From: Hofstenia miamia
Lineage: Eukaryota > Xenacoelomorpha > Acoela
Length of the DNA stretch: 50,322 nt
Direction: 5' to 3'
Assembly: GCA_004352715.1 (NCBI GenBank)
Contig: SCFE01000012.1
Coordinates: 1,132,362-1,182,683 of the forward strand
Positions 1 to 10,419 of the stretch are shown piece after piece. Both the position numbers and the translations under genes were made by a program. The notes below the pieces were generated by a model. The model saw only the letters and a list, made by a program, of their open reading frames with translations. It was not told the DNA's origin and did no database searches. Position 1 is the first letter of the stretch. Each line of letters opens with the position of its first letter.

Positions 1-184
1 GGTTTTTTGTGATCCTTTTCTGCAGCCATAGCACTTGACATCTTTTTCTCTCACCTTTCTCGTTTTTCCATCTTTCCCTTTAACTTTTATGATTTTTCCG
101 GTTTCATATCATTGTAAGTTTTGTTTGGGGGACATGGTTTGAGATTACGTTATTCTCAATGGTTGCTTGTATGTCAACTGCCTT

Positions 185-1439
185 TCAGATCATTCTTTCT
201 AGTTTATTGTCTACATTGCATTTTATTTCAAACTGTGTCCTGATGCTTTCTGGCATTCCTTTGCAAATATGTGAGAATAGATCATATTTGGAATATCTGT
301 TTTCCCTTGAGCTCAGCATTAAAAGACATTCAAATTGTTGGATGTCGTTTTGAATGTCATTGGTTTTTTTCATTTTGGTTGCATTTAGAATTATACCCAG
401 TATTGATTTTTGAAACTCTCATTTTTGTAGTAGTTTATAAAGTCTCCAATCAGTAATTCATAGTTCCTCTTTGTTTCTACGTCCAACAGCAGGTAATGTT
501 GGGAAGCTGCGCCTGTCAAATATAATGGGAGTCTTGCTGCTGCTGCTTGCTGGCTTACTTTCCGTTGTGCAATCTTTAACTCAAACATCTGTAACCATTT
601 GACAAATGTTGGGTTATAGCCATCTACCCTTCCATTGAACTTTGGTAGTGGCACCTTACAAGGTATTGTGTCATTGGTTGGTAGTTGTGGTAGAATTGAA
701 TTTTCATACTTAGGTTTATTGTGATTCTTTATTGTGTCTTCCTCTTGTAGTTGTGTGGTTACTGCTTTTGTAATCTCATTTATGATTTTCTGTTTCTCAG
801 TGTCTGAGTCTTTGTCCAATTCCTCATATATTACTTCTTTGTTAGCTGGCATGTGCAGTGCTTGCAATTCACTCTCCTTCCTTGAATGAAATTTCATTTC
901 ATGGGTCCATATGTTCCCTTGGTTTTCTTCTTCTATTAGCTGTAGCAATCTTAGTTTATCCTTTAGTTGTTCTAGTTCTCCTGCTTGTAAATCATTGTCC
1001 TCTATTAACTGTCTGTTTGTTCTTACCAGTTGCTGATTTTTTCCTGCCATTGTTGATTTTGTTCAAAAAATCTTTTGTTCAATTCAGATAGTTGGTTTGT
1101 GAGGATTTTGATCTCATTTTGGTAGAGTTTGCTTTGCTCATCTAGTGGCATTTCCATATTTAACTTGATTTCACTCAGGATGGTTTTGTTTTGTCATTCC
1201 ATCTGCTTAACTTTGTTTGTTAATTGTTCTATTTCATTCCTCAGAAGTGCTTCATTTTCTTGGCTTCTTCTTACCATATCGATTATTTCTTGAGGGTTTG
1301 TTTCTGGGGGTGAATGTAGGGACTATAGTTCCATGTTGGGGGATGAGTTTTCACCAGAGTATGATGATGATCGTGTTGCTCTAGGGGTTACTGCCCTAGG
1401 TGATGTTTTCTTTGCACTACTTTTTTTACCTTTTGTCAT
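185..1439 (-). pseudogene. gag of Gypsy-like copy A, with premature stops
   Basis: Gag-like structural polyprotein, read leftward from an ATG at 1439-1437. The N-terminus is basic (MTKGKKSS), followed by a Glu/Gln/Leu/Lys-rich coiled-coil-like stretch and then the conserved gag core containing LPKFNGRVDGYNPTFVKWLQ. Positions 1050-391 form a 219-codon open stretch. The frame shifts near 385 and continues to 185 (FSHICKGMPESIRTQFEIKC). Beyond that, at about 5-35, a retroviral-type zinc knuckle (CYGC followed by H and C) can be seen but is itself frame-broken. In-frame TAG (complement of 1323-1325) and TGA (complement of 1194-1196) interrupt the N-terminal part, and both recur in copy B. The family assignment rests on the shared LTR/PBS architecture and on pol in copies B and C. 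Confidence 0.75.
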
Positions 1440-1511
1440 ATTTTCCTTTGGTTCATATTTGAAGTGCATTGGTTTGGGTTTAGGTTGACTAGTTTGCTTT
1501 CAATGCAGTTG

Positions 1512-1600
1512 TCCTGTTGCTTAACTTCCACTCTCACTTTTAGATCTTCTTTCCATGTAGTTATCCTGTTGCTTAACTTCCACTCTCACTTATAGATCTT
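1512..1600. repeat. 52-bp tandem duplication in copy A leader
   Basis: The stretch TCCTGTTGCTTAACTTCCAC plus following bases occurs at 1512 and again at 1564, a period of 52 bp, between the PBS and the gag start. Copy B has only one unit here (33892 onward), so the duplication arose in A after the two copies diverged. Confidence 0.7.
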
Positions 1601-1671
1601 GTCACACTGTGCAGATTGTTCTACTGAGTGTTTCTCAAGTAAAAGAACTTCTTTTCCAGGTTGTTTTTCTT

Positions 1672-1688
1672 GGCAGTCAGAGTCACCA
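1672..1688 (-). other. tRNA primer-binding site, copy A
   Basis: Reading the minus strand inward from the LTR edge gives TGGTGACTCTGACTGCC directly after the terminal ...GTTACA. The three copies share TGGTGAC at exactly this place. TGG at the LTR boundary is the expected complement of a tRNA CCA end. It resembles the tRNA-Arg-type site of some insect Gypsy elements, but I cannot confirm the primer tRNA. Confidence 0.6.
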
Positions 1689-1743
1689 TGTAACATCCTC
1701 TACCAGACATTATTATTGTTTATCCTTAGTTACTGTATAACAT
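1689..1743 (-). repeat. 5' LTR of copy A, cut by gap
   Basis: Starts with TGTAACATCC, identical to the LTR edge of copy B at 34019, and continues for 55 bp before the N run. The LTRs of copies B and C are 1141 and 1140 bp, so about 1.1 kb should follow. The sequence that resumes at 2744 does not look like the far end of the LTR. Confidence 0.75.
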
Positions 1744-2743
1744 NNNNNNNNNNNNNNNNNNNNNNNNNNNNNNNNNNNNNNNNNNNNNNNNNNNNNNNNN
1801 NNNNNNNNNNNNNNNNNNNNNNNNNNNNNNNNNNNNNNNNNNNNNNNNNNNNNNNNNNNNNNNNNNNNNNNNNNNNNNNNNNNNNNNNNNNNNNNNNNNN
1901 NNNNNNNNNNNNNNNNNNNNNNNNNNNNNNNNNNNNNNNNNNNNNNNNNNNNNNNNNNNNNNNNNNNNNNNNNNNNNNNNNNNNNNNNNNNNNNNNNNNN
2001 NNNNNNNNNNNNNNNNNNNNNNNNNNNNNNNNNNNNNNNNNNNNNNNNNNNNNNNNNNNNNNNNNNNNNNNNNNNNNNNNNNNNNNNNNNNNNNNNNNNN
2101 NNNNNNNNNNNNNNNNNNNNNNNNNNNNNNNNNNNNNNNNNNNNNNNNNNNNNNNNNNNNNNNNNNNNNNNNNNNNNNNNNNNNNNNNNNNNNNNNNNNN
2201 NNNNNNNNNNNNNNNNNNNNNNNNNNNNNNNNNNNNNNNNNNNNNNNNNNNNNNNNNNNNNNNNNNNNNNNNNNNNNNNNNNNNNNNNNNNNNNNNNNNN
2301 NNNNNNNNNNNNNNNNNNNNNNNNNNNNNNNNNNNNNNNNNNNNNNNNNNNNNNNNNNNNNNNNNNNNNNNNNNNNNNNNNNNNNNNNNNNNNNNNNNNN
2401 NNNNNNNNNNNNNNNNNNNNNNNNNNNNNNNNNNNNNNNNNNNNNNNNNNNNNNNNNNNNNNNNNNNNNNNNNNNNNNNNNNNNNNNNNNNNNNNNNNNN
2501 NNNNNNNNNNNNNNNNNNNNNNNNNNNNNNNNNNNNNNNNNNNNNNNNNNNNNNNNNNNNNNNNNNNNNNNNNNNNNNNNNNNNNNNNNNNNNNNNNNNN
2601 NNNNNNNNNNNNNNNNNNNNNNNNNNNNNNNNNNNNNNNNNNNNNNNNNNNNNNNNNNNNNNNNNNNNNNNNNNNNNNNNNNNNNNNNNNNNNNNNNNNN
2701 NNNNNNNNNNNNNNNNNNNNNNNNNNNNNNNNNNNNNNNNNNN
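1744..2743. other. Assembly gap (1000 N)
   Basis: Exactly 1000 N, probably a nominal size. It begins inside the LTR of copy A and ends inside the putative exon at 2744. Confidence 0.99.
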
Positions 2744-3013
2744 AATTAATGAGGTTGTACCAGGTTTGATCGATTTTACTTGACTTCGTGGTTTGTCAGA
2801 TTTTCTTCTTGGAGACTGGGGTGGATTTTTGAAGGAAATATAGCGATGTTCGGAGGGAGAATCGACTGTTTGTGTTGAACAGGATGCATTGATTGAGCAA
2901 GCAGATTTGGTAGGAGAAGATTGTGTTGCAGCATTGGAAACAGAGTTGAGTGAGCTTTTAAAAAGAAGTAGAAGAGCTTCAGCGGCGTTTTCTTTGTCGA
3001 GAAGAGAGAACAT
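2744..3013 (-). CDS. Putative first coding exon, S/P-rich, unknown protein
   Basis: An open minus-strand frame of 90 codons starts with ATG at 3013 (MFSLLDKENAAEALLLLFKS...) and is cut by the gap at 2743. It begins with a Leu/Ala-rich segment, then becomes Ser/Pro/Lys-rich and disorder-like (STQTVDSPSEHRY, NPPQSPRRKSDKPRS). The same frame stays open upstream of the ATG to about 3140 and reads like protein there (PTLDAASSLIKDKKKTPLHQ), so the true start may lie further upstream. The TPLHQ...LL...A pattern faintly recalls an ankyrin repeat, which is only a guess. An out-of-frame ATG (MFAPAVDGRVSLSL) lies upstream in the CpG-rich patch. I do not recognise the protein. Codon and base composition are much less AT-rich than the surroundings, which favours a real exon. 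Confidence 0.45.
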
Positions 3014-3049
3014 TTGATGCAGTGGCGTTTTCTTTTTATCTTTGATTAG

Positions 3050-3150
3050 AGAAGATGCTGCATCAAGTGTCGGCGCACCAGCAAATATCTTTCCCCGCGA
3101 ATCGCTTCTGCGAGCGAGAGAGAAACCCGACCGTCCACGGCCGGAGCAAA
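3050..3150 (-). promoter_or_regulatory. CpG-rich patch, possible promoter/5' UTR
   Basis: About eleven CpG dinucleotides fall within roughly 90 bp (CGGCGC, CCGCGAATCGC, GCGAGCG, CCGACCGTCCACGGCCGG) in DNA that is otherwise about 70% AT. It lies immediately upstream of the putative minus-strand exon and is followed by an (AAT)n-like tract at 3150-3180. The promoter role is inferred from position and composition only. Confidence 0.35.
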
Positions 3151-3159
3151 CATAATAAT

Positions 3160-4229
3160 AATAGTAGTAATAATAGTAAATTTATTAGCTTTCATTGACG
3201 CTCTACAGTTGCGTAATAGCAAGAGAACAAAAAAATAGAAAGAAATACAAACTATGTGTATTACATATTAAAATTCTTCCTCTTCATTAAAAATATAAAT
3301 GAATCACGCAATCTATTTGTATTGTAAAACGGAAGATTTTACTTAAGTTCTCGAATTTGCTAATCACGACTGCATTTGTTATCATTTTGTCTTAGATAGG
3401 TTAATGGATGCTGAGGAAATTTCATTTTTACTATAATTTTTCACAAGGATTTACATTTAAAAAATTCCAGTGCTTCATAGTAATGTAAGGTAGGCTTTAT
3501 ACGTTGAAAGCTTAATATTTAAATTTTGCTTTTTTGGTATTGCATTATGCCATATTGACATAATGTGATTACTGGCAAAGTAAATATGCAAAACAGCTTT
3601 TGGCAGGAAACCACCACTGAGGATAGGTTGCTAAATATTTTTATCAATTTTAGAAAATAGTACTAAAGCAATATTATTTTTTCTTACAAACATCTCTTTC
3701 CCTCCTTCACCTAAGCATTAAATGTGTTCTTGATCCATTTGATACAATTAATAAACTTTTCATTCAAACTTCACAGTTCAAAGAAGCAAATATTAACGAT
3801 AACCATGAAAAAATAGTAAAATTTTCCAAATTCAAAATCATTAATGTTAATTAAATCTCGTCGAGCAAGCCTTGCATTAAAATATTTTAAAAAGGCTCTA
3901 CAAAACACATACCATCCTCTTCATTCAATTATGCCTAATACAACATCCCATGGTTGACTAACATGCCAAAATGTAAGACCACTTGCCGTCGCATAAGTCA
4001 ATTTATCATTAGCAGCAAAGAGCTAGAGTTTCTGCTTGTTCATAGGGTGTTGTTTAATTTCATTGTATTTTTAGATTATTTTACTTCAAAAGTTTCGTCA
4101 ATAGATAAAGTCAAAAATGATTTTAAAGGAATAACCCATATAAACAACGTTAATTTGGATAAAGACTAAATAAATAAAATTTTAATCCTAAATGACAATA
4201 TCAAATGAGTTTAGAGTTCTATTTCATTT
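3160..4229. other. AT-rich non-coding stretch
   Basis: After the short AAT-repeat tract I see no gene, RNA or clear repeat. A 71-codon plus-strand frame at 3954-4169 lies just upstream of the LINE ORF1 relic and could be more of it, but shows no recognisable motif. Confidence 0.5.
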
Positions 4230-4579
4230 CACACTCCCATCATCTGATAGGAAATGAAAGCAAATTATTTAGAATTGAAGATTATTTAAAACCTAGTCAT
4301 TGTATTGAATGTCCACATTTTGGACATCCTAAAAATATTTTTCATCTTAATGCAAAATGCTCTTAGTGTTGCTTGGAAATCAAAGCGAAGACTGCAAAAA
4401 AAGAAAAATCAAAAGTCACATATCAAGGCTACAAATTAAATAGTAATTTACACAGCGTAAATTTTGAACTTTTTTTAAGAGTAAAAACTTTGTTAATTGA
4501 AAAAATTGAAAGGGAACTGGCCCAACTCCAAATATGTAAGGTTAAGGACTATAAAAGAAAAGGCTCGATAACCACGTAA
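4230..4579 (+). pseudogene. LINE ORF1 relic with zinc-knuckle motif
   Basis: One plus-strand frame reads RIEDYLKPSHCIECPHFGHP, then NAKCS, a stop, and CC, followed by a Lys-rich tail. The spacing C-x2-C-x3-GH followed by AKC-x2-C is the layout of the gag-like zinc knuckles in ORF1 of jockey/I-type LINEs, preceded by the usual '...Y.P.P..C' lead-in. One Cys of the first knuckle is replaced (Phe in NIFHL), and a TAG interrupts the second. I could not find the matching ORF2 downstream on this strand. This is an old decayed fragment; the identification rests on motif spacing only. Confidence 0.45.
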
Positions 4580-6399
4580 TGTGTGTGGGAAAGCTGATGG
4601 GCTGCGCCGCAATATTTCCATTTTTGATTATTTTCTCGCTAAGCTGTATATTTATTATAATTGTTTAAAACACTGTGATGCCGAGAATATGCAGTGTCGC
4701 AATTGTAGCAGCAATTATTTATTTTAACCTTCTTTACACACCTTTATTCATTCAAAGTTTACAGTTTTCCATCTGATCCGTTTAGAAAAAAGCTTTGGAT
4801 AAAATCACAAACCATAATTCTAACAAAATCGCCAAATAAGAACATGGGAATCTGTTCAAAACTTTGGCCTGATAATTATAAATCTATAAAAATGCAAGGT
4901 TTGAGTCAATCATTGAATTATGCATTTATGTCATGAAAATTAAGTATTGAAGTTGAATACATATTATCATACATATCACAAATAGCAAGCCATTAATTTA
5001 GCGTCAGTGTGCCATTATAGTTGCCATTAATGGCAGATTACCGCTGAGGAATTATTGGGCCACTAATGTATATCCGACAATAATCAATTGGTACGAAAAT
5101 AATGTTACATTAATGGGACTTTGGTATACCAATAACGAGCCATTGGTGGCAAACAGAAGGTTTTTGATTGCAGGTGCTAAGTATTTCAAACAAAGCAATT
5201 TAAATAATCTTCGAAATCTTATCAAAAATATTCAATGCAAATATTTATTTGAACTTTGAAGGCATGCCTTATTTATAAATGATAAAAATAAGCATAGAAA
5301 TCTGCAAAATTTAAATTTTTTTTTGCACGCTCGTGAAAGATGTGTATCCTTCTGTTTTTTAATCATTGGTAAAGTCTATGAAAGTATTGAAAAAGCTCTG
5401 AATAACAGGAGGTGCCACGTATATATGTTAGAAAAAATGTGTAGGTAAGAAATGTTTTAATGTTTTCTATAAATCCATTAGAAATTACATACAAATAAAG
5501 CTAAATTGCTTCATTGAAAGTGAAAATATCGCTTTATATTTATAAAAAAATACAAAATTCACTGCATTTAGATAATAACGGAGCTTATTAACTAGCTGTT
5601 GTAATATATTTGCTTTGATCATTTAGATTTCGGATGTATCCTCTACTAAACGTTTTGAACAAACATTGAGAAATTTTATGTAAATGAGTAAAGTGGTTCA
5701 TATTCTTCATTTGCAGTTGCCAATGATTCAAAAACTTTTGTAAAATGAAGTGCATGGGATGTTACATACACTTAAATTTCAAAGCCCTTTAATATACATT
5801 TAATTATAGTGTCATCAGTGCTTGATAGACGACCACCAGAAAGATTCATGAATGAAATTAGCATTTGCAATTATATCACTGGAACCTTTACAATCAACAA
5901 ATTGAAGTTTTGCTCAATAAATCCAACAACTACGTATTAGAATTACCCAGCCAATTGTTGTTCTATCTTTGATAAACTGGGTTTTGGTTCCTAAATTTCA
6001 TATACTGCCTCACAGGAAAAATCTATTTAAAGCGCCAGTATTATTCTTAAATGTATGTATTTATCACTAGATTTACAAACAGTATATATTTCCTGAAAAG
6101 TGCCTGTAAATTCCACGTTGACACGTTCATGTGGGTCAGACTAAGCTCTCCAAGTAGTGCATATGAACTCTAATTAGGTGAGATTACTTTTTGGCATGCA
6201 ACAAACAACCTGTTAAAAGTCTGGTTATAATTTGTTTAAAACGTTCTATTTTTAATTAGATGTAAACGATTGTACAATAAAGTCATATAATTTTTACTTC
6301 TGTTGAACAATGATTTTTTTTAAAATCCACAGTAAGAACTCCTCAACATAGGAATTGTTCAATGACAAAGCAAGGAACTGTTGTGTAGTAAGAAGCTCT
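4580..6399. other. AT-rich non-coding stretch
   Basis: No gene recognised. Around 5000-5160 there are several loosely repeated GCCATTAATGG / GCCACTAATG / GCCATTGGTGG words, one palindromic (TTGCCATTAATGGCA). Minus-strand reading from 6400 leftward may hold further, unreadable remains of the LINE at 6400-7239. Confidence 0.4.
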
Positions 6400-7239
6400 A
6401 TTTCAGTGTCCATTTTATCCCAAACAACAAATTAATTGGTAATTGAAACAGCAGGTATAGCAAATTCTAGATAAGCTACAAATTTTTCTAGGAGTGCAGA
6501 TAAGATGCATGTAAGGGATATATGACGAAACTCATTTTCAGCTTTTGTTTGGAATAGTTTGGCTACAATCATAATAGTGAATTGCTTGCTGAACTGTGGA
6601 ACAACGGCCGTATTTAATGATATATTAAAGACTTATGTAACTGCCTCTGTAAGCCCAGGAGACGAATTCCCTCAAAATCAATAAATTAATTTTATCTGGA
6701 CCACTTGCTGTTTTTTACTTTTACAACCATTTTGTATCCTGTGTGTGGTAAGATTTGATTTTGAGTTATGTTTAGTATTAAAATGCATTTATCAAATATT
6801 AAATCAGATCTCATATATTTATCATCATGATTAATAGATGCAAAGTAACTAATAAGATTTTCAACATTCTCTTCATATTTATCTTCGCGGGTTTTTTGCT
6901 TTGTACAGATGTCTGCCTTCCACCAAAGGCGAGATTTACCATTACTTTTTTGATGGTGCTCAATTATGCTTGCTATCAAAAGTTGTTTGATCTTTAAGAC
7001 AATAGCCGATGCACACCTACCCTTACAGATCATAATCCTTCATTCTTCATTAAAAAGTTTACAAGAACCTTATTCAAATCTAACCATTTGTTACCTGCTT
7101 CGTATATAATTGCAACAATTTTTTCTACAGCTATATTTGCGGCATCAGTTTTATACTCGGAAATATACTCGCTTTGAAATATTTTTATCAATATTTCCTT
7201 TTGGTGAAGTCTACATTTGAGAGATTTTAATTCGTGCAT
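6400..7239 (-). pseudogene. CR1/L2-like LINE relic: EN-RT linker and start of RT
   Basis: Three minus-strand pieces in order look like the linker and first RT blocks of an L2/CR1-type ORF2. 7239-7030 contains HELKSLKCRLHQKE. 7033-6692 contains SRLWWKADI and then LISYFASIN, matching the usual 'WW' and 'F.IN' linker landmarks. After a one-base shift near 6705 come SGPDKINLLILREF (the KxxGPDxI block), FNISLNTAVVPQFSK (FNxSL...VP block) and HISLTCILSALLEKFV (RPISLT...KxLE block). A stop separates the first two pieces, and several more changes follow. No catalytic FADD box is readable further left. The order of five family landmarks makes the call fairly safe, although each is degraded. Confidence 0.6.
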
Positions 7240-8149
7240 CTTTGTATTTCTGTATTTTTGTTAATTTTGGTTTTTGCATTTCTGAAAGCCAAATTTCTGT
7301 AAAAGCAGCTACATCTGGCTTTATTTTCTGTACTTCAATTTCTAAACTTTGCTTTACATATGGTTTCACTACAGAACTTTCATTTAAAACAAGAAAGTCA
7401 GTTTTGATTTTTTCAACTTGACTGAACCTTAATCACAATGTCGTTGTAATGTAATTTCAGGTTTCGAATTTTAAAAGATTTTAAAAGATTTCAATGCCTT
7501 TATGAGAAACATCATAATGTAATTTAAGAAATTTCTTCTAAAAAAGGCGACGTTCAAGAAATAACTTCTTTACAGATGTATAATACTAAGGTGTTTCTTT
7601 AAGCTTGAGGTGGAGACACACGTTTTACGAACATCCTAATAGCTATTAAATCTCACAACCAGTTTTCCAGTGAAACACTATTGGGATTAAGTTTACCACA
7701 TCTCTAAATTGACATGATATACCATGTTTACTTATAAACATAGAATTTCAAGTTCAAAGCCATCCTCTTCAATGATATATTTAAGTGATTATTACATTTA
7801 GAATCAGGAATTCCAGAAACAATTAGCGTCATTGAGCAATTGTTGTTCAATTTTTGGGAGAAGCTTCCAAGACTTAATATTTTTGGTAGGTCTCAATATG
7901 AGAAAATAGAAAAGCGATTTTTGAATTAATATGTGATAAATCTTATCATGATTAAAAATAATATCAGAATTATTTTTAATGTGTTGCGATAGTGCTTTGA
8001 GTTTAATAAAAAGTGTTTCATTTTTCAGTCAGCAAACACAAAACATGATTTTTGTGTAAGTGAAAGCTGGAATTAAAACAAGCAAAATCAAATGCAATTT
8101 AGTGGAAGCCTTTGATATACTGACTATAACTTTTTTGGATATAAAACAT
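7240..8149. other. AT-rich stretch between two LINE relics
   Basis: No clear gene. It may contain the decayed C-terminal half of the RT relic at 8150-8640, but I cannot read conserved blocks with confidence. Confidence 0.35.
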
Positions 8150-8640
8150 GCTTTAAAACTTTCAAGCAGTTTAATCTTTGCCTTCTAAAAACAGTAAATA
8201 TTTTCGTACTTTGCTAGATGTACTACGTCACTAAATGTATTGATGTTAGGTCATCGTTGTCTGTATTAAATAGTGGGCCAGACATTAAACCAACTAAAGG
8301 TACTCGTACTGTTACATATCGAAAAGTCTGAGAACCATCTCTGGTTTAAACCTAAAATATAAGAGCTGATCCATTATGCAACATAAGGGTGAGTATTTTT
8401 TTAATGCAAAGATACTTTATAAAGAAATTCATTTTGAAGCACAGATTATTAGGCTGCTAAGTAATCAAGGAAAAAATGTTTTATCTAATATTGATAGAAC
8501 TGAAATTGGTCTGTAATTTATTGCTATTTTTGGATAGGATAACATGAAAATTTTTGGCACTATTGGATTTTTATGCAATACTGGCTTACACATTAGAGCA
8601 GCCTAAAATTTAAACATAATTGTATTTTGTACATGTGATT
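8150..8640 (-). pseudogene. LINE reverse transcriptase relic
   Basis: Read on the minus strand, 8520-8480 gives NYRPISVLSILDK, the classic RT block 1-2 signature of jockey/CR1/RTE-like LINEs. Downstream in the expected order come ISSYILGLNQRW (8373-8335; the wI.sYL..R.Q block) and, in another frame, VRVPLVGLMSGPLFN followed by DDLTSI (8306-8240; the GVPQGSxLGPLLF...IND block). Stops and frameshifts separate the blocks and the Tyr/Phe-Ala-Asp-Asp box is not readable. It has the same orientation as the relic at 6400-7239, but the block order shows two separate copies. Confidence 0.6.
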
Positions 8641-10419
8641 ACGGCTTTTTACAAAATGGCGGATTCTTACTCAATACTTGATATACGAAATACCAGAGTT
8701 GACTGTATAAATATACGATAAAAATAATGATGGCGGAATACTTTCATTTAACGGATTTACTTGAGATTCTATTGCAACAAGACACAAAGCTTTACAAAAA
8801 ATTTCTAAATACATAATCTAATTGTATATTAGTGAAAGTTATGATCTTCTTTGAAACAAAGTATATTGTAGCTTTTAAACAAATATATGCTTGCAGCTAT
8901 AACTACAAGGAAAAGAATCGTAACTACAACATAGCCAATGCCAATTGCAACATCCATTCTAAAAGAGACACAGTTACAAAACTATCAAGTTACTTTATGA
9001 TAACCTGAACAATTCAATCATTTGTATAGTTATTGCGTCATTGTGCACTTTAACATAAATGGTTTAAAATTTTTTTAATGTTTTCCTAATATGTCAAGAA
9101 GAGATGGAAACGGCTACCGGCTGCCCGGGACCTGAAGACAGTTTGGACACTTCAAAGACAGCTAGGTAATTTTACTGACGGTTTAACAGTATAACATTAA
9201 AAAAATTCTGTTTCTATCAGATAAGAAGGGATTATTTTGTTTAGTTTGAAAGAGAATCTTATTAAAGTCTAAGATTTGAAAAAATGCTATTTTACTGACG
9301 GCTGCAGTTTTGCAATTACAAAAATAATTATATATATTTCTCTGCAATCTGTCCTTCAATTTGTTATAAATTGTATTTTTCTGCTTTTTGATCGTATATA
9401 TTTACTTCCAATTATTTATGGAACTAGCTAATAAAGTTAACAGCAGTTGTTTATAGTAAGGAAATTTCATAAAATTAAATAAGTTTCAGCACTTGAATTT
9501 TCTAATATAGGAATGGACATTCAAGCGAAATATGAAAAAATTTTCGATTGCAAGCACTGCAACGATTCGATCTTGAAAAAAAATATGGAACTATTTAAAT
9601 GCTCGGATGCTCCACATTTGAAACCCAAAAAACATGGAAAGTCCTGATTTAACAAGAGAAATTCAAAAGCATCCAAGTTCCACATTTAGAAATTGAAATG
9701 AATTTCTAACTTACTTAAAAAACATGTGGGAATATAAAATGTTACCATCTAAATAATCTTGAGTAAAAAACGTTCACTAATTAGTAAAACCAAGGCCAAT
9801 ACAATACACACACTCCTATATTTTTGGTAACATTAAAGACATTGGGTAATTGTTTAACCCATTTTCTTGACATTTCTGGATTTAAGTGCATAGTGCAACA
9901 CAAGTTTGGTAGCATCAAGTAACGTTTATGTGAGCAAGCGCAATGAAGGATTTAACACAGATAATTGTAATGTAATAAACATATGATCATTCCTATTAGC
10001 ACATGAAAATGTTAGCGCCATCATGCGGGAGTGAACATTTCTTATTTCTAAAGTTGTTAATTGAGATAATCATAAAGCGTGCGGCCCCCAATAATTTCAA
10101 TCAAAATCATAGTATTTTTGAACAAATTTACAAAATCAGGAAACATTTTATATGAGTACAAGACTTTCAATATACGAAAAGTAAAATGCAAAATCAAAAA
10201 TATAATATGGAAAAAACCGATTTGTGGAATTGTTACGAAATACACATTCTACGAAATATGCATTTTTATTGAAAATTTAATACCGTAACTGAAATTTCTT
10301 GACAACCATAAAAAAATTCACTCTTCAGTAAAATAAATTGAGAAGTTGAATTATATTTAAGAACCTTTATGTTTACTTTGCTTCACATTATAGACTGCTT
10401 ACTATGATGCAAGGGGAAG
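8641..10419. other. AT-rich non-coding stretch
   Basis: No gene recognised. It holds a small GC-rich island at 9100-9170, listed separately. Short open frames at 10057-10288 occur on both strands and look like chance. Confidence 0.5.
9105..9190 (+). other. GC-rich island, possible exon or repeat fragment
   Basis: A stretch near 55% GC in roughly 30% GC surroundings. One plus-strand frame is open and polar (WKRLPAARDLKTVWTLQRQL, then GNFTDG). A GGTAAT that could act as a splice donor lies at its right side. The phrase ATTTTACTGACGG recurs at 9290, which fits a repeat fragment as well as an exon. I do not recognise it. Confidence 0.25.

Larger units (their letters stand above)
1..1743 (-). mobile_element. 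Ty3/Gypsy-like LTR retrotransposon, copy A (5' part)
   Basis: This is the 5' portion of a Gypsy-like element in minus orientation: LTR edge at 1689, primer-binding site just inside it, then gag running to the left window edge. The rest of gag and all of pol lie outside the window. Positions 1-272 match 33268-33539 of copy B, and 1158-1743 match 33541 onward at roughly 98% by eye, so A and B belong to one young subfamily. Copy C (35160-39899) is a clearly more diverged relative. The LTR is cut by the run of N at 1744. Confidence 0.85.

Noticed and set aside
6692-7033. PIF/Harbinger transposase N-terminus (LWWK...)
   Set aside because: The WW segment first suggested Harbinger, but the following GPDKI, FNISL and ISLT...LLEKFV blocks fit the linker and RT of a CR1/L2-type LINE much better.
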